A DNA stretch of 64,000 nucleotides from Protula sp. h YS-2021 (lineage: Eukaryota > Annelida > Polychaeta > Sabellida > Serpulidae): positions 7,725,328 through 7,789,327 of the forward strand of contig OX457031.1 of assembly GCA_949752745.1 (NCBI GenBank). Reading direction: 5' to 3'. The position numbers and the translations under genes were made by a program. The notes beneath the pieces are model-generated. The model worked only from the letters and a program-made list of their open reading frames with translations, searched no databases and was not told the DNA's origin. This document shows positions 49,132 through 61,240 of the stretch, piece after piece (position 1 is the first letter of the stretch; the number at the start of each line of letters is the position of its first letter).

Positions 49132-49642
49132 GACTGGTAGTCGAATTGGATGCTGCGATTTGCACTTATTTCAATAATGTTGTCAAATTCAGCATAGACA
49201 ATGACATTGATGGTATGTTGCAAAGCTCTAGCAAAATTCATTTCTAGCCGCAAATTCCCATGCTTGATCAGGGGAAAATGATCATCGCCATCATAATCCG
49301 GTGTTAAGTCAAACGAAAATAAAGCATAACCTCTAGGCCAATCTTCCCGTTTTATAATGGAACTTTTCTCACCATTCAATCTATCAAACGATTTGTAAAG
49401 CGTTTCAAAAGCGTCCAGGTATTTATTGTGTGGAATGTCAAGCTTGAGAGGTTTGGATAGAACTGGTTCACCATCCATGTACAGTTGCATATAGTCCAGA
49501 TCAAAATGTTTGAAATCATATGGATTCCTCAATACTGATCCACCAAAAGCTTCATTATGAACCAGACCAATGACAATACGATTTGGTAATTGACCCAAAA
49601 AGATGTTATCTTTCACAAAAGACTGAAATCCTGCTGGAATAG
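49128..49642 (-). pseudogene. Capsid-like gene, 3' fragment (element 3, left)
   Basis: Only about the last 170 codons of the capsid-like gene remain, from AIPAGFQS (element 1 codon about 287) to the end. The first fold-back axis at 49642/49643 replaces the rest with its own reverse complement. The protease start still overlaps its stop. Confidence 0.75.
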
Positions 49643-50045
49643 CTATTCCAGCAGGATTTCAGTCTTTTGTGAAAGATAATCGTATTGTCATTGGTCTGGT
49701 TCATAATGAAGCTTTTGGTGGATCAGTATTGAGGAATCCGTATGATTTCAAACATTTTGATCTGGACCCAAAAAGATGTTATCTTTCACAAAAGACTGAA
49801 ATCCTGCTGGAATAGCTATTCCAGCAGGATTTCAGTCTTTTGTGAAAGATAACATCTTTTTGGGTCAATTACCAAATCGTATTGTCATTGGTCTGGTTCA
49901 TAATGAAGCTTTTGGTTGATCAGTATTGAGGAATCCGTATGATTTCAAACATTTTGATCTGGACCCAAAAAGATGTTATCTTTCACAAAAGACTGAAATC
50001 CTGCTGGAATAGCTATTCCAGCAGGATTTCAGTCTTTTGTGAAAG
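49610..50045. repeat. Zigzag centre: three perfect fold-back axes
   Basis: Three spacer-less palindromes with the core TGGAATAGCTATTCCA are centred at 49642/49643, 49815/49816 and 50012/50013. Between them the sequence reads outward into the capsid gene, then switches strand at 'ctggaccca', where 'gac' is shared by both joined sequences. The same switch junction occurs twice. The first inner unit lacks 24 bp present in the second ('catctttttgggtcaattac...'). This looks like repeated template switching at one site, or tandem copying of one fold-back. Confidence 0.85.
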
Positions 50046-50527
50046 ATAACATCTTTTTGGGTCAATTACCAAATCGTATTGTCATTGGTCTGGTTCATAA
50101 TGAAGCTTTTGGTGGATCAGTATTGAGGAATCCATATGATTTCAAACATTTTGATCTGGACTATATGCAACTGTACATGGATGGTGAACCAGTTCTATCC
50201 AAACCTCTCAAGCTTGACATTCCACACAATAAATACCTGGACGCTTTTGAAACGCTTTACAAATCGTTTGATAGATTGAATGGTGAGAAAAGTTCCATTA
50301 TAAAACGGGAAGATTGGCCTAGAGGTTATGCTTTATTTTCGTTTGACTTAACACCGGATTATGATGGCGATGATCATTTTCCCCTGATCAAGCATGGGAA
50401 TTTGCGGCTAGAAATGAATTTTGCTAGAGCTTTGCAACATACCATCAATGTCATTGTCTATGCTGAATTTGACAACATTATTGAAATAAGTGCAAATCGC
50501 AGCATCCAATTCGACTACCAGTCATGA
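50013..50527 (+). pseudogene. Capsid-like gene, 3' fragment (element 3, right)
   Basis: Mirror of 49128-49642, identical in the open 162-aa frame. Truncated at the third fold-back axis. Confidence 0.75.
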
Positions 50528-50959
50528 ACACGAAGCAGATTGATGCCATATTGAGTCATGATGTCATGACCAAAGACTTGTTTCAAGGCGTGTTTGCCAT
50601 GGACCAGTTACCATCTTTACAACGCGGCGCCTATGTCATCAACACAGACGATCAAGATGAACCAGGAGAACATTGGGTGGCAGTGTATTATGATAAAGAC
50701 CCTGCAGAATATTTTGACTCTTATGGACTGTTACCTCTCGATGATCGTTTAGACATGCTTTTAAGAAATGACTATGTATAATTCTATATCATTACAAACG
50801 CCAATATCATCGTCATGTGGTTTTTATTGTGTATATTATATATGGCATAGAGCTCGAGGTCAGAGTATGTTTGATATTGTGAATATATTAAAAAGAAAGG
50901 ATGGTGATTTTATTGTAAAGGATTTTGTATATAGACATTATAAACCACTGTTTTATTAA
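50524..50959 (+). pseudogene. Adenain-like protease with 2-bp deletion (element 3, right)
   Basis: The mirror protease starts normally (ATGA overlap) but a 2-bp loss near 50774 shifts the frame after 'RNDY', about 15 residues before the catalytic cysteine. The C-terminal part continues in another frame (50768-50959). A Phe-to-Leu change lies just before. Non-functional as read; an assembly indel should be excluded. Confidence 0.75.
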
Positions 50960-51320
50960 TGGTGTTTTATTAATGTTGTTGTTTTATTAATGGTGGTATT
51001 GTAGTAGTTAAGTTGTAGTTAAGTTGTTAAATTAGTTAAGTTGTTGTTATATTAGTTAAGTTGTTGTTAAATAAAACAACCCAAGTTTCAAACAATCTTG
51101 TTTATTGTGTTCTATTTACAAAGTCTATTTACAAACTCTATTTACAAAGACTTAACTACAAACTCTTAACTATATGCTTCTATTTACAAAGTTTACCAAT
51201 ACTATTTACAAAGTCTATTTACACTATTTACAAATTCTATATACACTATTTACAAAGTTTACAAACACTATTTACATACTCTTAACTATAAAGTCTATTT
51301 ACAAACTTCTATTTACATTA

Positions 51321-51605
51321 TTAACAATCACATCCATTTTTCAATACATTCATCAATGAATACCATTCGTCAGAATTTAAATTGATATAGGTATCATAGA
51401 CATTATACCCGTATTTGTAAATGCTATGAAAGCTGACATAACACACATCACAAAACTTTATCACTTTCACAGTAACATGTTCAGACAGTTTCAGTTCATA
51501 TACTTCTTCCAAGTCTATCAGCCGCATCAGCCGCACAGGCTGCGTCAGCTCAATGAATTTGGTACCCCGCATAAGTTGTATTCCTTCCTCTTTGAATTCA
51601 AGCAT
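51321..51605 (-). CDS. Gene 4 copy (element 3, right)
   Basis: Mirror copy with ATG start. It differs from the left copy at a few residues (for example Gly to Val in 'EEGYELK' and Asp to His after 'LSE'), showing that the arms have begun to diverge. Confidence 0.55.
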   Translation of the reverse strand: MLEFKEEGIQLMRGTKFIELTQPVRLMRLIDLEEVYELKLSEHVTVKVIKFCDVCYVSFHSIYKYGYNVYDTYINLNSDEWYSLMNVLKNGCDC

Positions 51606-51939
51606 AAGACTCTTCCCAATCCAATGCTTGCAACAGCGCGTTCCATTCCACTGTGCTGAGGGTGATGATGTCGTAGTGTTCTGTAAGCTCGTCATGTTGG
51701 CGAAATTGTACAAACACGTCTAGACAGTTCTGAATCACACGCACTCCTATATCATTTGAAAGGTGAAGCAGAAAGCCGGGTATTCTCAACTTGTCTAGAT
51801 GATCCTTCAACACAGATTGTTCGTCAAGCGATAGTATGATAAACTTTCCAAAATGTCGTAGCACAATGTCATCACATAAGTTTCTCATGTATGAGAATCC
51901 ATATGTTATTGGTTCATAATCCAACACATAGTCTTCCAT
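51598..51939 (-). CDS. Gene 3 copy (element 3, right)
   Basis: Mirror copy of gene 3, 113 aa. One Ser-to-Pro difference from the left copy in 'LRISGFLL'; Pro matches element 1, so the left copy carries the derived residue. Confidence 0.55.
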   Translation of the reverse strand: MEDYVLDYEPITYGFSYMRNLCDDIVLRHFGKFIILSLDEQSVLKDHLDKLRIPGFLLHLSNDIGVRVIQNCLDVFVQFRQHDELTEHYDIITLSTVEWNALLQALDWEESYA

Positions 51940-51942
51940 CTT

Positions 51943-52310
51943 TTATACTCCGATGATGTCGAACAGTGGATGTTGTATCACTTCTAAGAATCGTAAGACT
52001 GCGCGCCAGTTCTTGATATCAAAGAGGATCAAATCTGTATATGGTGTATCTGGCACAACTCCCTTATAATCCTTTGGATAATCCTGTAAAAGATTTCTAC
52101 AGATTTCTACACGTATGTTAGAATCATATTCAACCACCGTCACTTCCACTTTATTTTCAAGTCTGCGTTCAAACCCATGTTCAAGCGGTATGAGGTGTCT
52201 TTCCACACTTCAGGTTTAAACCGATGATAACTTGTTTGAGAACCCATCATCACTTCATTCCTCTCATTAACTTTAAGGTAAACACCATCGTCCAACATGA
52301 GTGCATTCAT
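51943..52310 (-). pseudogene. Gene 2 with the same frameshift (element 3, right)
   Basis: Carries the identical net 4-bp loss seen in the left arm. The start ATG at 52310 is present, but the frame breaks about 40 codons in. Confidence 0.72.
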
Positions 52311-52323
52311 GATTGTTACCTTG

Positions 52324-52674
52324 TTATGACTTGTCGTCTTGTCTGCGAAGCCTTTTATCCACTTCTTTCACCTGCTTCTTCAGCATTTTCCATTCAGGTA
52401 TTGTCAGCAAGATACCCTTTTTCGTTGGACGGTTTTTTCCAGTCCCCTCATCTCTGAGGTATTTGCGAATGTTTACCACACCTTCATTACTTTGTTTCAT
52501 AATCTTGATATACTTTCCATTGCCTAGAGAAAGCATTCCATCCCACGACTGTGGTGTTGGTGCTATCTCCACTTTTAATTTCTTGATGGTAGTATCAGGA
52601 TGTTTCACATTCATGTCTTTCACTTTATCAGCAAGAGTATCCATATCTGTTGTTGCAGATCTTTTCCGATTCAT
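52324..52674 (-). CDS. PC4-like protein (element 3, right)
   Basis: Mirror copy, 116 aa. It differs from the left copy by Met to Val in 'ADKMKDM' (here ADKVKDM), the residue found in element 1. Confidence 0.68.
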   Translation of the reverse strand: MNRKRSATTDMDTLADKVKDMNVKHPDTTIKKLKVEIAPTPQSWDGMLSLGNGKYIKIMKQSNEGVVNIRKYLRDEGTGKNRPTKKGILLTIPEWKMLKKQVKEVDKRLRRQDDKS

Positions 52675-52729
52675 GTTGACGCTTCAGTGTTCACACCTCA
52701 ACTAACTCTAAAGTTGAAGTGTCTCCCCC

Positions 52730-55700
52730 TTATATACTGTAATGCCCATGCGCCAACGTGGAATAGCCATCACTCATCACATATCGCTTGTCATCAAAGG
52801 GAGAGAGAGCCACTTTTCTCAACTTCTCCGAGAAGATCTGATGGTCATGACTGCGAATGATGTGTCCTGTGGCCATCGTTTGCGTTTGATTGAACAAACT
52901 GTCTCTATACTGCTGATGTTTCATCCGTCTTTGACACGCGCGAGTGATACCTTTAGCCGTACGTTTTTCTTTCCCACCATATATCATACTGTACATTTTC
53001 GGCCGAAGTCCAACAAACTCTTCAATGGGAATGCCCGCCGTCTCATCTTTCATTTTCCCAAGCACTTTCTTGTTCACGTTGGAATGTAGGAAATGATCTG
53101 GGGGATAGTCACTTGTGTCGAACAAGTCGGCATCTTCCTGCATGTCTTTGTAGATATCGTCCGTTTCTATGTCATAACATAGACTGTCGGTGTCGCTGAA
53201 CAACAGCTTAGCGTCGGGATACTTAGTCATGATGTAGTTGTAATGAAAGTGGAACATGAGCACTTTGCTGAGGTCGAGAATGGTGAAGCCGACTTGAATG
53301 GGTTTATTCAGAAGCAGATCCACTTTACGCAAATGTACCGCGGTCAAATCTTCGTTGAAAATTCTAAATTTGTGGAAGGAAGGTTTAGCCACAAGTTTCT
53401 TGAACCGCTTTTCCTGGTGAACAAGTTCCACATTCATGCGTTTTCTCACATTTTCCATGGTTTTACCAAACACAGAGTTGTTCATCAATTTGAAAAAGTC
53501 TTTCTCAAACGGGTTCTTGGCCAACTTTCTCTTTTCCGTGTTCAAGGAGATGTATTTTGCCAACCATTTGCTCTGTGCAAACATGATGGCACGATGCACC
53601 TTCGTGACTTTCAATCCCAGTGAGACATATTGCTGTAAATTTCTATAATGAAGTACATATTTCTTCTTGTCGCATAAGTTGGGAATGAGCTTTTCACTAG
53701 GTTTGCCTTTCATGTTTAGATCTTTCCGTAGCTTCTGACTATGTTTTGACAATTCTCCCACCTTCACACATTTCCGTTCTGGAGCCACTGGATAGTGATT
53801 ATGACGATCATGGATTGAATATGGGTATTCCAAATCCACTTCTAAAAGGTATCCAATCTCATCATCTTCATCCACATCCATAAAGTCAATGGATTCTGGC
53901 TCGCTCACCCACATAAATCCACTTTCCGGCATGCTCTGCGACATGGCCCAGCCATACAAGTTGTTTGCATCCAGGTACGTCAAGTAGTTGGTGGGTTTCC
54001 TGGGATCGTAATCTGCTACGTAGGGGTTATTTGCTTTCGCATACTTGTGTGTGATGACAGATATTCCTCCACGTAGACCTTGTTCAACCATTTGGTACAT
54101 GTCAATGTCATTGATCAATTCCAATTTCACCTTTGTCGCTTTCAACATGGCATCCCAGGACAGTCCTGGCGCTGTATAGTAGTGAGCAGGATCCAATTCA
54201 TACGTGTTGAGACATACGTGACGAAAGTTTTCAAACACGTCAGCAAGCAGCAACACATCTGATTTCAGGTACAAGTCATGGTATTCGCCAAATGTAGTAC
54301 AGTGGAATGTCTCCCACACCTTCTGCGCATGCGCATAATCCTCATCGCTAATGTCTTCTTCACTGAGCAGACTGTAAAACTTGTCTTTGGACGGTAGTTG
54401 TGTTTCAGCAAACTTGGATGGTTCATCCACGTAATCATAAGGGTACACTCCCTTTCTCAACAGTAAATCTTGTTGGTCGCTATCGTGAATGTGTGACGTC
54501 ATGTTATAAAAGTTGTCTTTCCCTTCTGCTGCCAGGTTGTATACCAACTTCTGTAGAGAAGTACTCATGAACTGATAACTGTCTGTAAATTTCAGATTGC
54601 TCATGGTGAATGCAATATATTTCTCAACGGTGTTGGGAATGACCGTAATCGTCTCATTTTTGAACTTTCCAATTTCTTCCATGATCAAATGGCTGTCATA
54701 GCCTCGTAAATTGTGGAAAAACACAGGAATGATGAAAGAATCTTCAACATCCTGCTTATCCTTTCGAAGTCGAAATTGTAAATTGCATTGACTATGTGCA
54801 GCTCCGCGGTATTTACCATTGATATGGTCATGATCTCTCACATGATCTGCTCCTAGAGGCTCATGACAAATGTAACAATCTGTGGCGTTCTTATAATGCT
54901 CTTCATCTTCATGAGTCATCACCATTTTCTTTTTCTGTTGTAAACCATGCACAATACGATCACGCTCATTCACCATATGGTCTAAAAAGACTTTCACAGC
55001 ATTATCTCCTCGATATACGACTGGAGCACGTGTATCATACTGGCTGACAACCACATAGGCGAAGCTGTTTGGACGATGATGTTGATACTTGTCTCCTTCA
55101 TGCTTTTTCGTGAAACATTCAAAGTCTGCATAAATGACAAACGGCGCTCGCTGTTGTTTGGCTACATTCTTGAACTTGATGAAAGGTTCCTTGGGGAATG
55201 ATAAACGTTGTGCTCCATGCTTGCCACACACTTCACGATGCTTGTCTAACAGATCTTGTCGCATAAACCCATGAAGACAGTTGAAACAATAAAATGCTGC
55301 ATGCTGATGGTTTGATCGATAAGCCATCAGTCTGCTGAAATTCTTGATGAGGCAGTAATGTCTTGTCTTGTCATTGCTAATCAAAAGCAAGTTGATTTCT
55401 CTCGAGCTGGTGTTTCGACTGAGTTGTATCGGAACAACTACATCATGTTCATATCCAAACACGTTAATGGATACATCATTCTCCTTTTCAAACTTTGGAA
55501 TGTCTGTAATCGGTGTGGGAAATTCATGCCTTCTACCTTCAATTCGTTCTCAAATGGTGTGTAATGACTCACACGATATGGGTGTTGATGATAATGGTGA
55601 GGGTGAAGGTGAGCCAGTACAGACCATAAGAAGCACTTGTTGTCTTTATTCTGAATGTTTAACACACTTAATGTATTCTTTACTTTCTTCGGTAGTGGGA

Positions 55701-56409
55701 TAAAACTGCTCGCTTCCAGTGGCGCTGACGTAGCTGTATGCACTTCAATGAATAATATGTTATCCAACACCCAGCCAGAGCCTTGCCGCTCATGTTCATC
55801 AAACCTGGTAAACAATTCTTTATAGGCTTCTGGCAAGTCCTTCTCAATATCCGCTGGATTGTATGCTGCATATGTCGGACTGCTGATGAATGCATTATCC
55901 ACGTGTTCTACCATAACGCCTTCAGCATTCGGTGTCATTTTCTTGAAGCGTGCATGTACCACAATGTACCATTTCATGCCATGGTTTAACGTCTCTAGCA
56001 AATGTCTCTTAATCCGGTTCTCTTGTTGTCGCATTTCGAGTAGCAAATCCGATCCATCTTCAGGCTCAAACCGTCTTTCCTGTGCGTTTCCACCAAGACT
56101 CACTCTTCTGCCTCTGCCTATTTGTCCTGTCTCTTTCTTTCTTTGTTCTTCATGAGACACATTTTCCATCTCAACACATGCATGTGTCTCAAATGCATCC
56201 AAAGATGGAAATATTTTGATGCATTTACAGCAGAGGACTGGATCAGGTCTTTCAACACCATCTTGTAAGGTCTTTCGTCTCTTGACTTCAATCTGCTCAA
56301 CAAGCTCTTCACGAGCACGTTTCAACTTGGCTGGTTTACATCTATGTGTCACGAACACTTCCAGAGATGGAAATGTCACATCGCAATCATGACAGTAGAC
56401 TGTTGCCAT
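52730..56409 (-). pseudogene. Polymerase copy with 1-bp frameshift (element 3, right)
   Basis: Mirror polymerase split by loss of one C near 55526 (codon about 304), giving an N-terminal frame (down to about 55438) and a C-terminal frame of 910 aa (52730-55462). All exonuclease and polymerase motifs, including the motif B glycine lost from the left copy, are in the C-terminal part. A single-base indel in a palindrome arm could also be an assembly error. Confidence 0.8.
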
Positions 56410-57594
56410 CGTTGTTGCTGTTGCTGTTGCTGTTGCTAGAACTGAAATGAAATAAAATATACGTTTCACTCTTCCTTTTATACCAATCCGATGATGTGTA
56501 ACTTGCTCAAACTAGTTTACAAAGGTTTAATTATGCAAAAATGTTTACAAAGTTTGTTTACAAAGTTTGTTTACAAAGTTTTAATTATACAAATAACTAA
56601 AGTTTGTTTACAAAGTTTGTTTATAAAGTTTGTTTACAAATCTTGTTTACAAACTTTGTTTACAAAGTTTGTTTACAAAGTTTGTTTATAAAGTTTGTTT
56701 ACAAAGTTCACTTTTTGTTTACAATGTTTCAATAAACACTTACCGAAATGGTTGTCACTGTTGTTGTCTGGTGCTCATCCCTTATATACCACTGTGATGT
56801 GATCCAATTGCTGTCTGTAACTTTTGCTTCCTTGCTCCACTCACCGAAATGACTGTCACTGCTGGATGCTCATCCCTTATATACCCCTCTGCTGCAACTT
56901 AAGCTGACTTGACAGGATGTTGCTCGCAGGGAAGGGGGGGGGGGTCCACACTTTTTACCATAGGGTCTGTCCAGACTGCCGCCTAGGGGGGGTCCACACT
57001 TTTTACCATAGGGTCTGTCCAGACTGCCGCCTAGGGGGGGGGGGTCGGTCCATAGTATGTCCTGAGGGGGGGATCGGTACATAGTATGTCCTGGGTGGGG
57101 GGGGGGGGGGGTCGGTACATAGTATGTCCTGGGTGGGGGGGGGGGGTTTGGGGGGTCAGTCCCGACTGCCGCCTGGGGGATGGGGTCGGTACATAGTATG
57201 TCCTAGGTGGGGGGGGGGAGGTCATCACTTTTTAGGGTCTGTTGCCGATTGACTTCGGAAATGAAAGCTTGACTTCATTGACTTCGACGATCATAGACTG
57301 CGCCAAAACTCTCATGCAAACCCTAGGAAGCCATCACACAGCATGACGTCATTATGACCTCATTATGACGTCATGGATGGCCGCGCCTATCCTAACGCTT
57401 ATCGTGACGTCACTTCCGGTCCAGATATGATGACGTCACTTCCAGACATGATGACGTCACTTCCGGTCCAGACAGCACTTCCGGTCCAGACAGCACTTCC
57501 GGTCCAGACAGCACTTCCGGTCCAGACGCTATGACGTCACTTCCAGACAGTATGACGTCATCAAGTGGCGTGAAACCGGCGTTTCCCTACTACT

Positions 57595-57600
57595 ACTGAA
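57595..57600. repeat. Right target-site duplication of element 3 (ACTGAA)
   Basis: Second copy of ACTGAA directly after CCCTACTACT, followed by host sequence 'aatgcttcgcag'. Confidence 0.82.
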
Positions 57601-60600
57601 AATGCTTCGCAGTTCTGCATGTGTGCGTTATAATCGTATGTGTGTGGTTGTGACTGCGATAACGACATGGAGTGGACTGAGGACATCGTTCAGCCACAAG
57701 ACTGCAGAGTAAGGGACGACATACACGATCAAATCAAACGAGAGATGCTGCCTCACACAGCTCAACCCGCTGTAAAAACAGATTCTTTAGTTTGTAGAGA
57801 AAAATGGACCGAATATTCCCCCACCTGGGTGTTCTTGCAAGAAAATACCTGTGAATTCCCACCTCAAGTGTCCCATGGAAGTGCATATTTAGTGCGGCAG
57901 GCATTTAGTTAACAGTTGACATGTAGAACTGAGTCAAATAATGTCAACATGCTGATATTTTTGAACAAAAGCACCAGAAAGTTGTAAATAGTTTGGATAA
58001 AAGACTTACCATTTTGTGTACTACACTTAAAAATTCATTTATTCACTATGGGAATGTAATTTTTCTGCATAGTATTCGGTGTCGCTCGAGCAGCTGTTCG
58101 TTGTATTCGGATACTTTTGTGTTAAATGAGTGTTCAGGCAGTTCACTATTCGCCACCTGGTTACCCACATAATGATCCGACTGTTTGCAAACATTCAAAA
58201 GCACTGGCTCAAAATGCGTTACCCAATTAATGATCACAGTTACTGAAAATATTTTAGTGGAAACTGCCAATTTCAAAGCATCCCAAAGTACCTTGAATGT
58301 ATTTCCAAAATCTTCATGTCTGTTCTGCACTCACTTTCTAAAAATATCTGTGCTGTAAAATTACGCACTCTGTTTTGTGGAAGTTATCATTTGTCATTGG
58401 AATTCTTTCGCATTTGTACCTTGCAGTTTACTCCTTTTTCAAGAGACTATATGACACGGTAAAGGGATTACTCTAAGGTGGAGCCCCCTAATGACAATAC
58501 TAAGTGTAAGCGCCCTGGGCCACCCACCCACCTCACTTCTATGTCCAGCCCTGCTCCCATAAAAACAAATAACCTTTATAACATAAGAAATGGATGACAG
58601 ATTTTTGGAGGGTGGAGGAAGGGGGTCGGGGAGTGGCCAAAGGAATGTTTTAATAGATCTGGCAGCTATTTGAGATCACAAAGGTACTTTCCACTTGCTC
58701 ATTTTCAGCATAATCAAAATATGAAGGATGGATTTTTACTGGATTTCCTGTTTGGACTAGTGTATGCTTATTTTTAAACTGGACCAGTTCATTTCCAACA
58801 GTTTATTTGCAACTATGAATGTTAAACTATTTAGTATAATTTGAATGCCGGAAAAGTTTTAAAAAGTTTCACGTGGAAGTGATATTGATGCCAGGAAATA
58901 ACGAGTCGGTGCTTTCACAGCACACATGCGGGGACCCTTCTCCCCTACCCCCCCCCCCCCCCCCCCCATCCCGCCCCCATCATCCAATATTCTGATAGGA
59001 AAATTCAACACTTAAAAAAAACACCAACCTGCTGTGATTAATTTTTATTTACATTAACAAAAAATAATAATACTTGCTTATAATGTTTACACCAGTATAT
59101 CATACAGTTCTACGCTCATCACTGTAATCTCATAAGGTTCCTTTACAACAGGATAAGCTGGTCTATTTGACTTCAATATAGAACTTAACACCAAATAAAA
59201 TGTTCTGACGCCACTGCACTCTTTCCCGTAGCAATACATTCCTCGTGCTATTTTTGTCCCCTCACGTGGCGTCATAGTCAGAGAGCACCACGTGATGTCA
59301 CGTGATGTCACGAGACCCAAGAGAATCACGTGATGTAACCAAAGAAAGTAAACAAAGACGCCCTACAATAAAACGCTGTCGGAAATTTCGCACAAACAAA
59401 CCAACAACGGTGGCTGTTTACTTAAAATGTGGGTTTTACCGATACTGAGTTGAGGACATGTCAATATACGAGACACAGCGACACTGGGTCACATCAGCAG
59501 GTCACAAGGCCCCGACTCTTTTGTAGAAGTAAGTACCCAAACCCGAACAAGAAACACTGACACGCAGGCGTTACTCGCAAACATGACTAGATATAGAACT
59601 TTAATATTTATACTTAACCAAAATCGTTAACCAGCCACCAATTCAAACACAACAGGTAACCTCCTGGTGACATAAATAACCACCTCCTGGTGACATAAAT
59701 CCCCTCCCAAATGGTAGACCAGGATGAAAACTTTTCTTACCATTTTAAGACTTGATTCTTTTTACTTTGTAAATACTCATATCACTTAAGAGCAATAACC
59801 TGCAATTATTGATCAATCTATCCCTCATAAACTTCAGCATATGGTCGTTTCAGCCTGGTTCTCTAACAGTGCCCCGTGGTAAGGGAGGCGCCAGCCAGCC
59901 ACCCCGCCCCCCCCCCCTCCCCGATATGTAAGGACAGAGACAGCGCCTCCTGCTCGTGAGCACCGTCACTACGCCCCCCGTACACAAACCGGCTCAGTCA
60001 GGCACTAAAGATCGCTTTTTCTAGCAACAAGTTATCTAGGAATCAAGTAAAAACCCAACCGCTGTTTTTTTATCAGCAGTACACTGAAAGCCAAACAAAA
60101 TGGAGAAAAATCACGGTTTCTGGTCACGGCTGACACAACTACATGTCTTCTTTCATACGTATAACCCTCAAATAACAACACTGATTTTCATCGGTTCGTT
60201 GTTGAAATTGTTGAATTTAGGCAACTACATTTCGTCGATAATTCGACGTTACTTCGACCATCTCGCGCGACTCATCGCCCCTTTTCGGAGACGATCAATG
60301 AAGTACAGTACAATTTCAACATCTTGCATTATTACATCCGAGAGACACTTGCGTGACTGATATGTAAAAAAATCAACACAATTATAAAACATCATTTCAT
60401 TTTTCACCAGTTAAGGCGAAGGTTGTCGAGACACCGTTTATCGGACACTGATGTTTTACTTACACATTATATCAAAATGACGAACTGTAAATACCAGATA
60501 AAATAAGGTAGCCCAGATACCAAGCTGAAATTTGACATGATTGTTTCTGTTTGTCATCCCCGTTTTACTTGGTCACATTTTTATCAACTTCTATTTTGCA

Positions 60601-60695
60601 ATTTTGCATATTTCTCTCTACTTCTCATCCATATATTTTCAGTGTATAAAATTACAGAAATTGGGGAAAGCTTTCGTCACTCCGCGCCACCTGTT
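57601..60695. other. Host DNA without a convincing gene
   Basis: Contains a segment at about 58160-58350 related to the host DNA flanking element 2 and a C-run at about 58949-58968. Four CACGTGA words lie at 59276-59335, and a 'cctcctggtgacataaat' duplication at 59660-59705. Frames at 57640-57912, 58046-58330, 59087-59329 (-) and 60100-60360 are unrecognised and lack supporting splice or promoter signals. Confidence 0.4.
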
Positions 60696-60702
60696 ATACG
60701 AG

Positions 60703-60856
60703 ATCTGTCACACGGAAACCCGCCATCTGTTACACGGGAAACCCGCCATCTGTTACACGGGAAACCCACCATCTGTTACACGGGAAACCCGCCATCTGTT
60801 ACACGGGAAACCCGCCATCTGTTACACGGGAAACCCGCCATCTGTTACACGGGAAT
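60703..60856. repeat. 22-bp minisatellite
   Basis: Seven copies of 'gggaaacccgccatctgttaca', nearly perfect. Open frames through it are artefacts. Confidence 0.9.
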
Positions 60857-61124
60857 GCGCGGCAAGGCGCCAATATTTTAGAACAGGAAGAATTTTGCAC
60901 GACACTGACTGGAGTCAGGAGTGAAAGGCACTGACTGACAAAAGCGCGGGATTAGTTATCACCTTAAAACACCGACTAACTATAACCGTTTTGCTGAGGG
61001 TAGCAGACAAACATTCGCGATCACTAAGTTACAACACTTCTCCACGTATAAAACTCTACCCCTGTGAAAAAAACCGAGTAAAGAATAGCACCGGCTCACT
61101 ACGCATTCTTATTTCTCTAGATGG

Positions 61125-61240
61125 GCGGCTACATGCGAGATATGACGCGATATGATGAGTTATGACGAGATATGACGAGATATGGTGAGTCATGACGAGT
61201 TGTGACGAGATATACCGAGATATGACGCGAGGACAGATTA
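61125..61240. repeat. Short tandem repeat 'atatgacgag'
   Basis: About nine degenerate copies of an 10-11 bp unit ('gatatgacga', 'gagttatgac'). Confidence 0.75.

Larger units (their letters stand above)
42033..57594. mobile_element. Element 3: palindromic Polinton/adintovirus-like element
   Basis: A 15.6 kb palindrome with termini AGTAGTAGGGAAACGCCGG and 6-bp duplication ACTGAA. Left arm 42033 to about 49642, right arm about 50013-57594, with a zigzag centre of three fold-backs between them. Arms carry an ETS-CRE cluster, a C-run region, tandem promoters, a short GTAAACA array, polymerase, PC4-like gene, genes 2-4, protease and the last about 170 codons of the capsid gene. Gene content and order match element 1, but the polymerases differ at scattered residues and the termini differ clearly. 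It is thus a separate lineage that became palindromic at a different point. Integrase, ATPase and the capsid 5' part are absent. Arms differ by a few substitutions and small indels. Confidence 0.88.
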
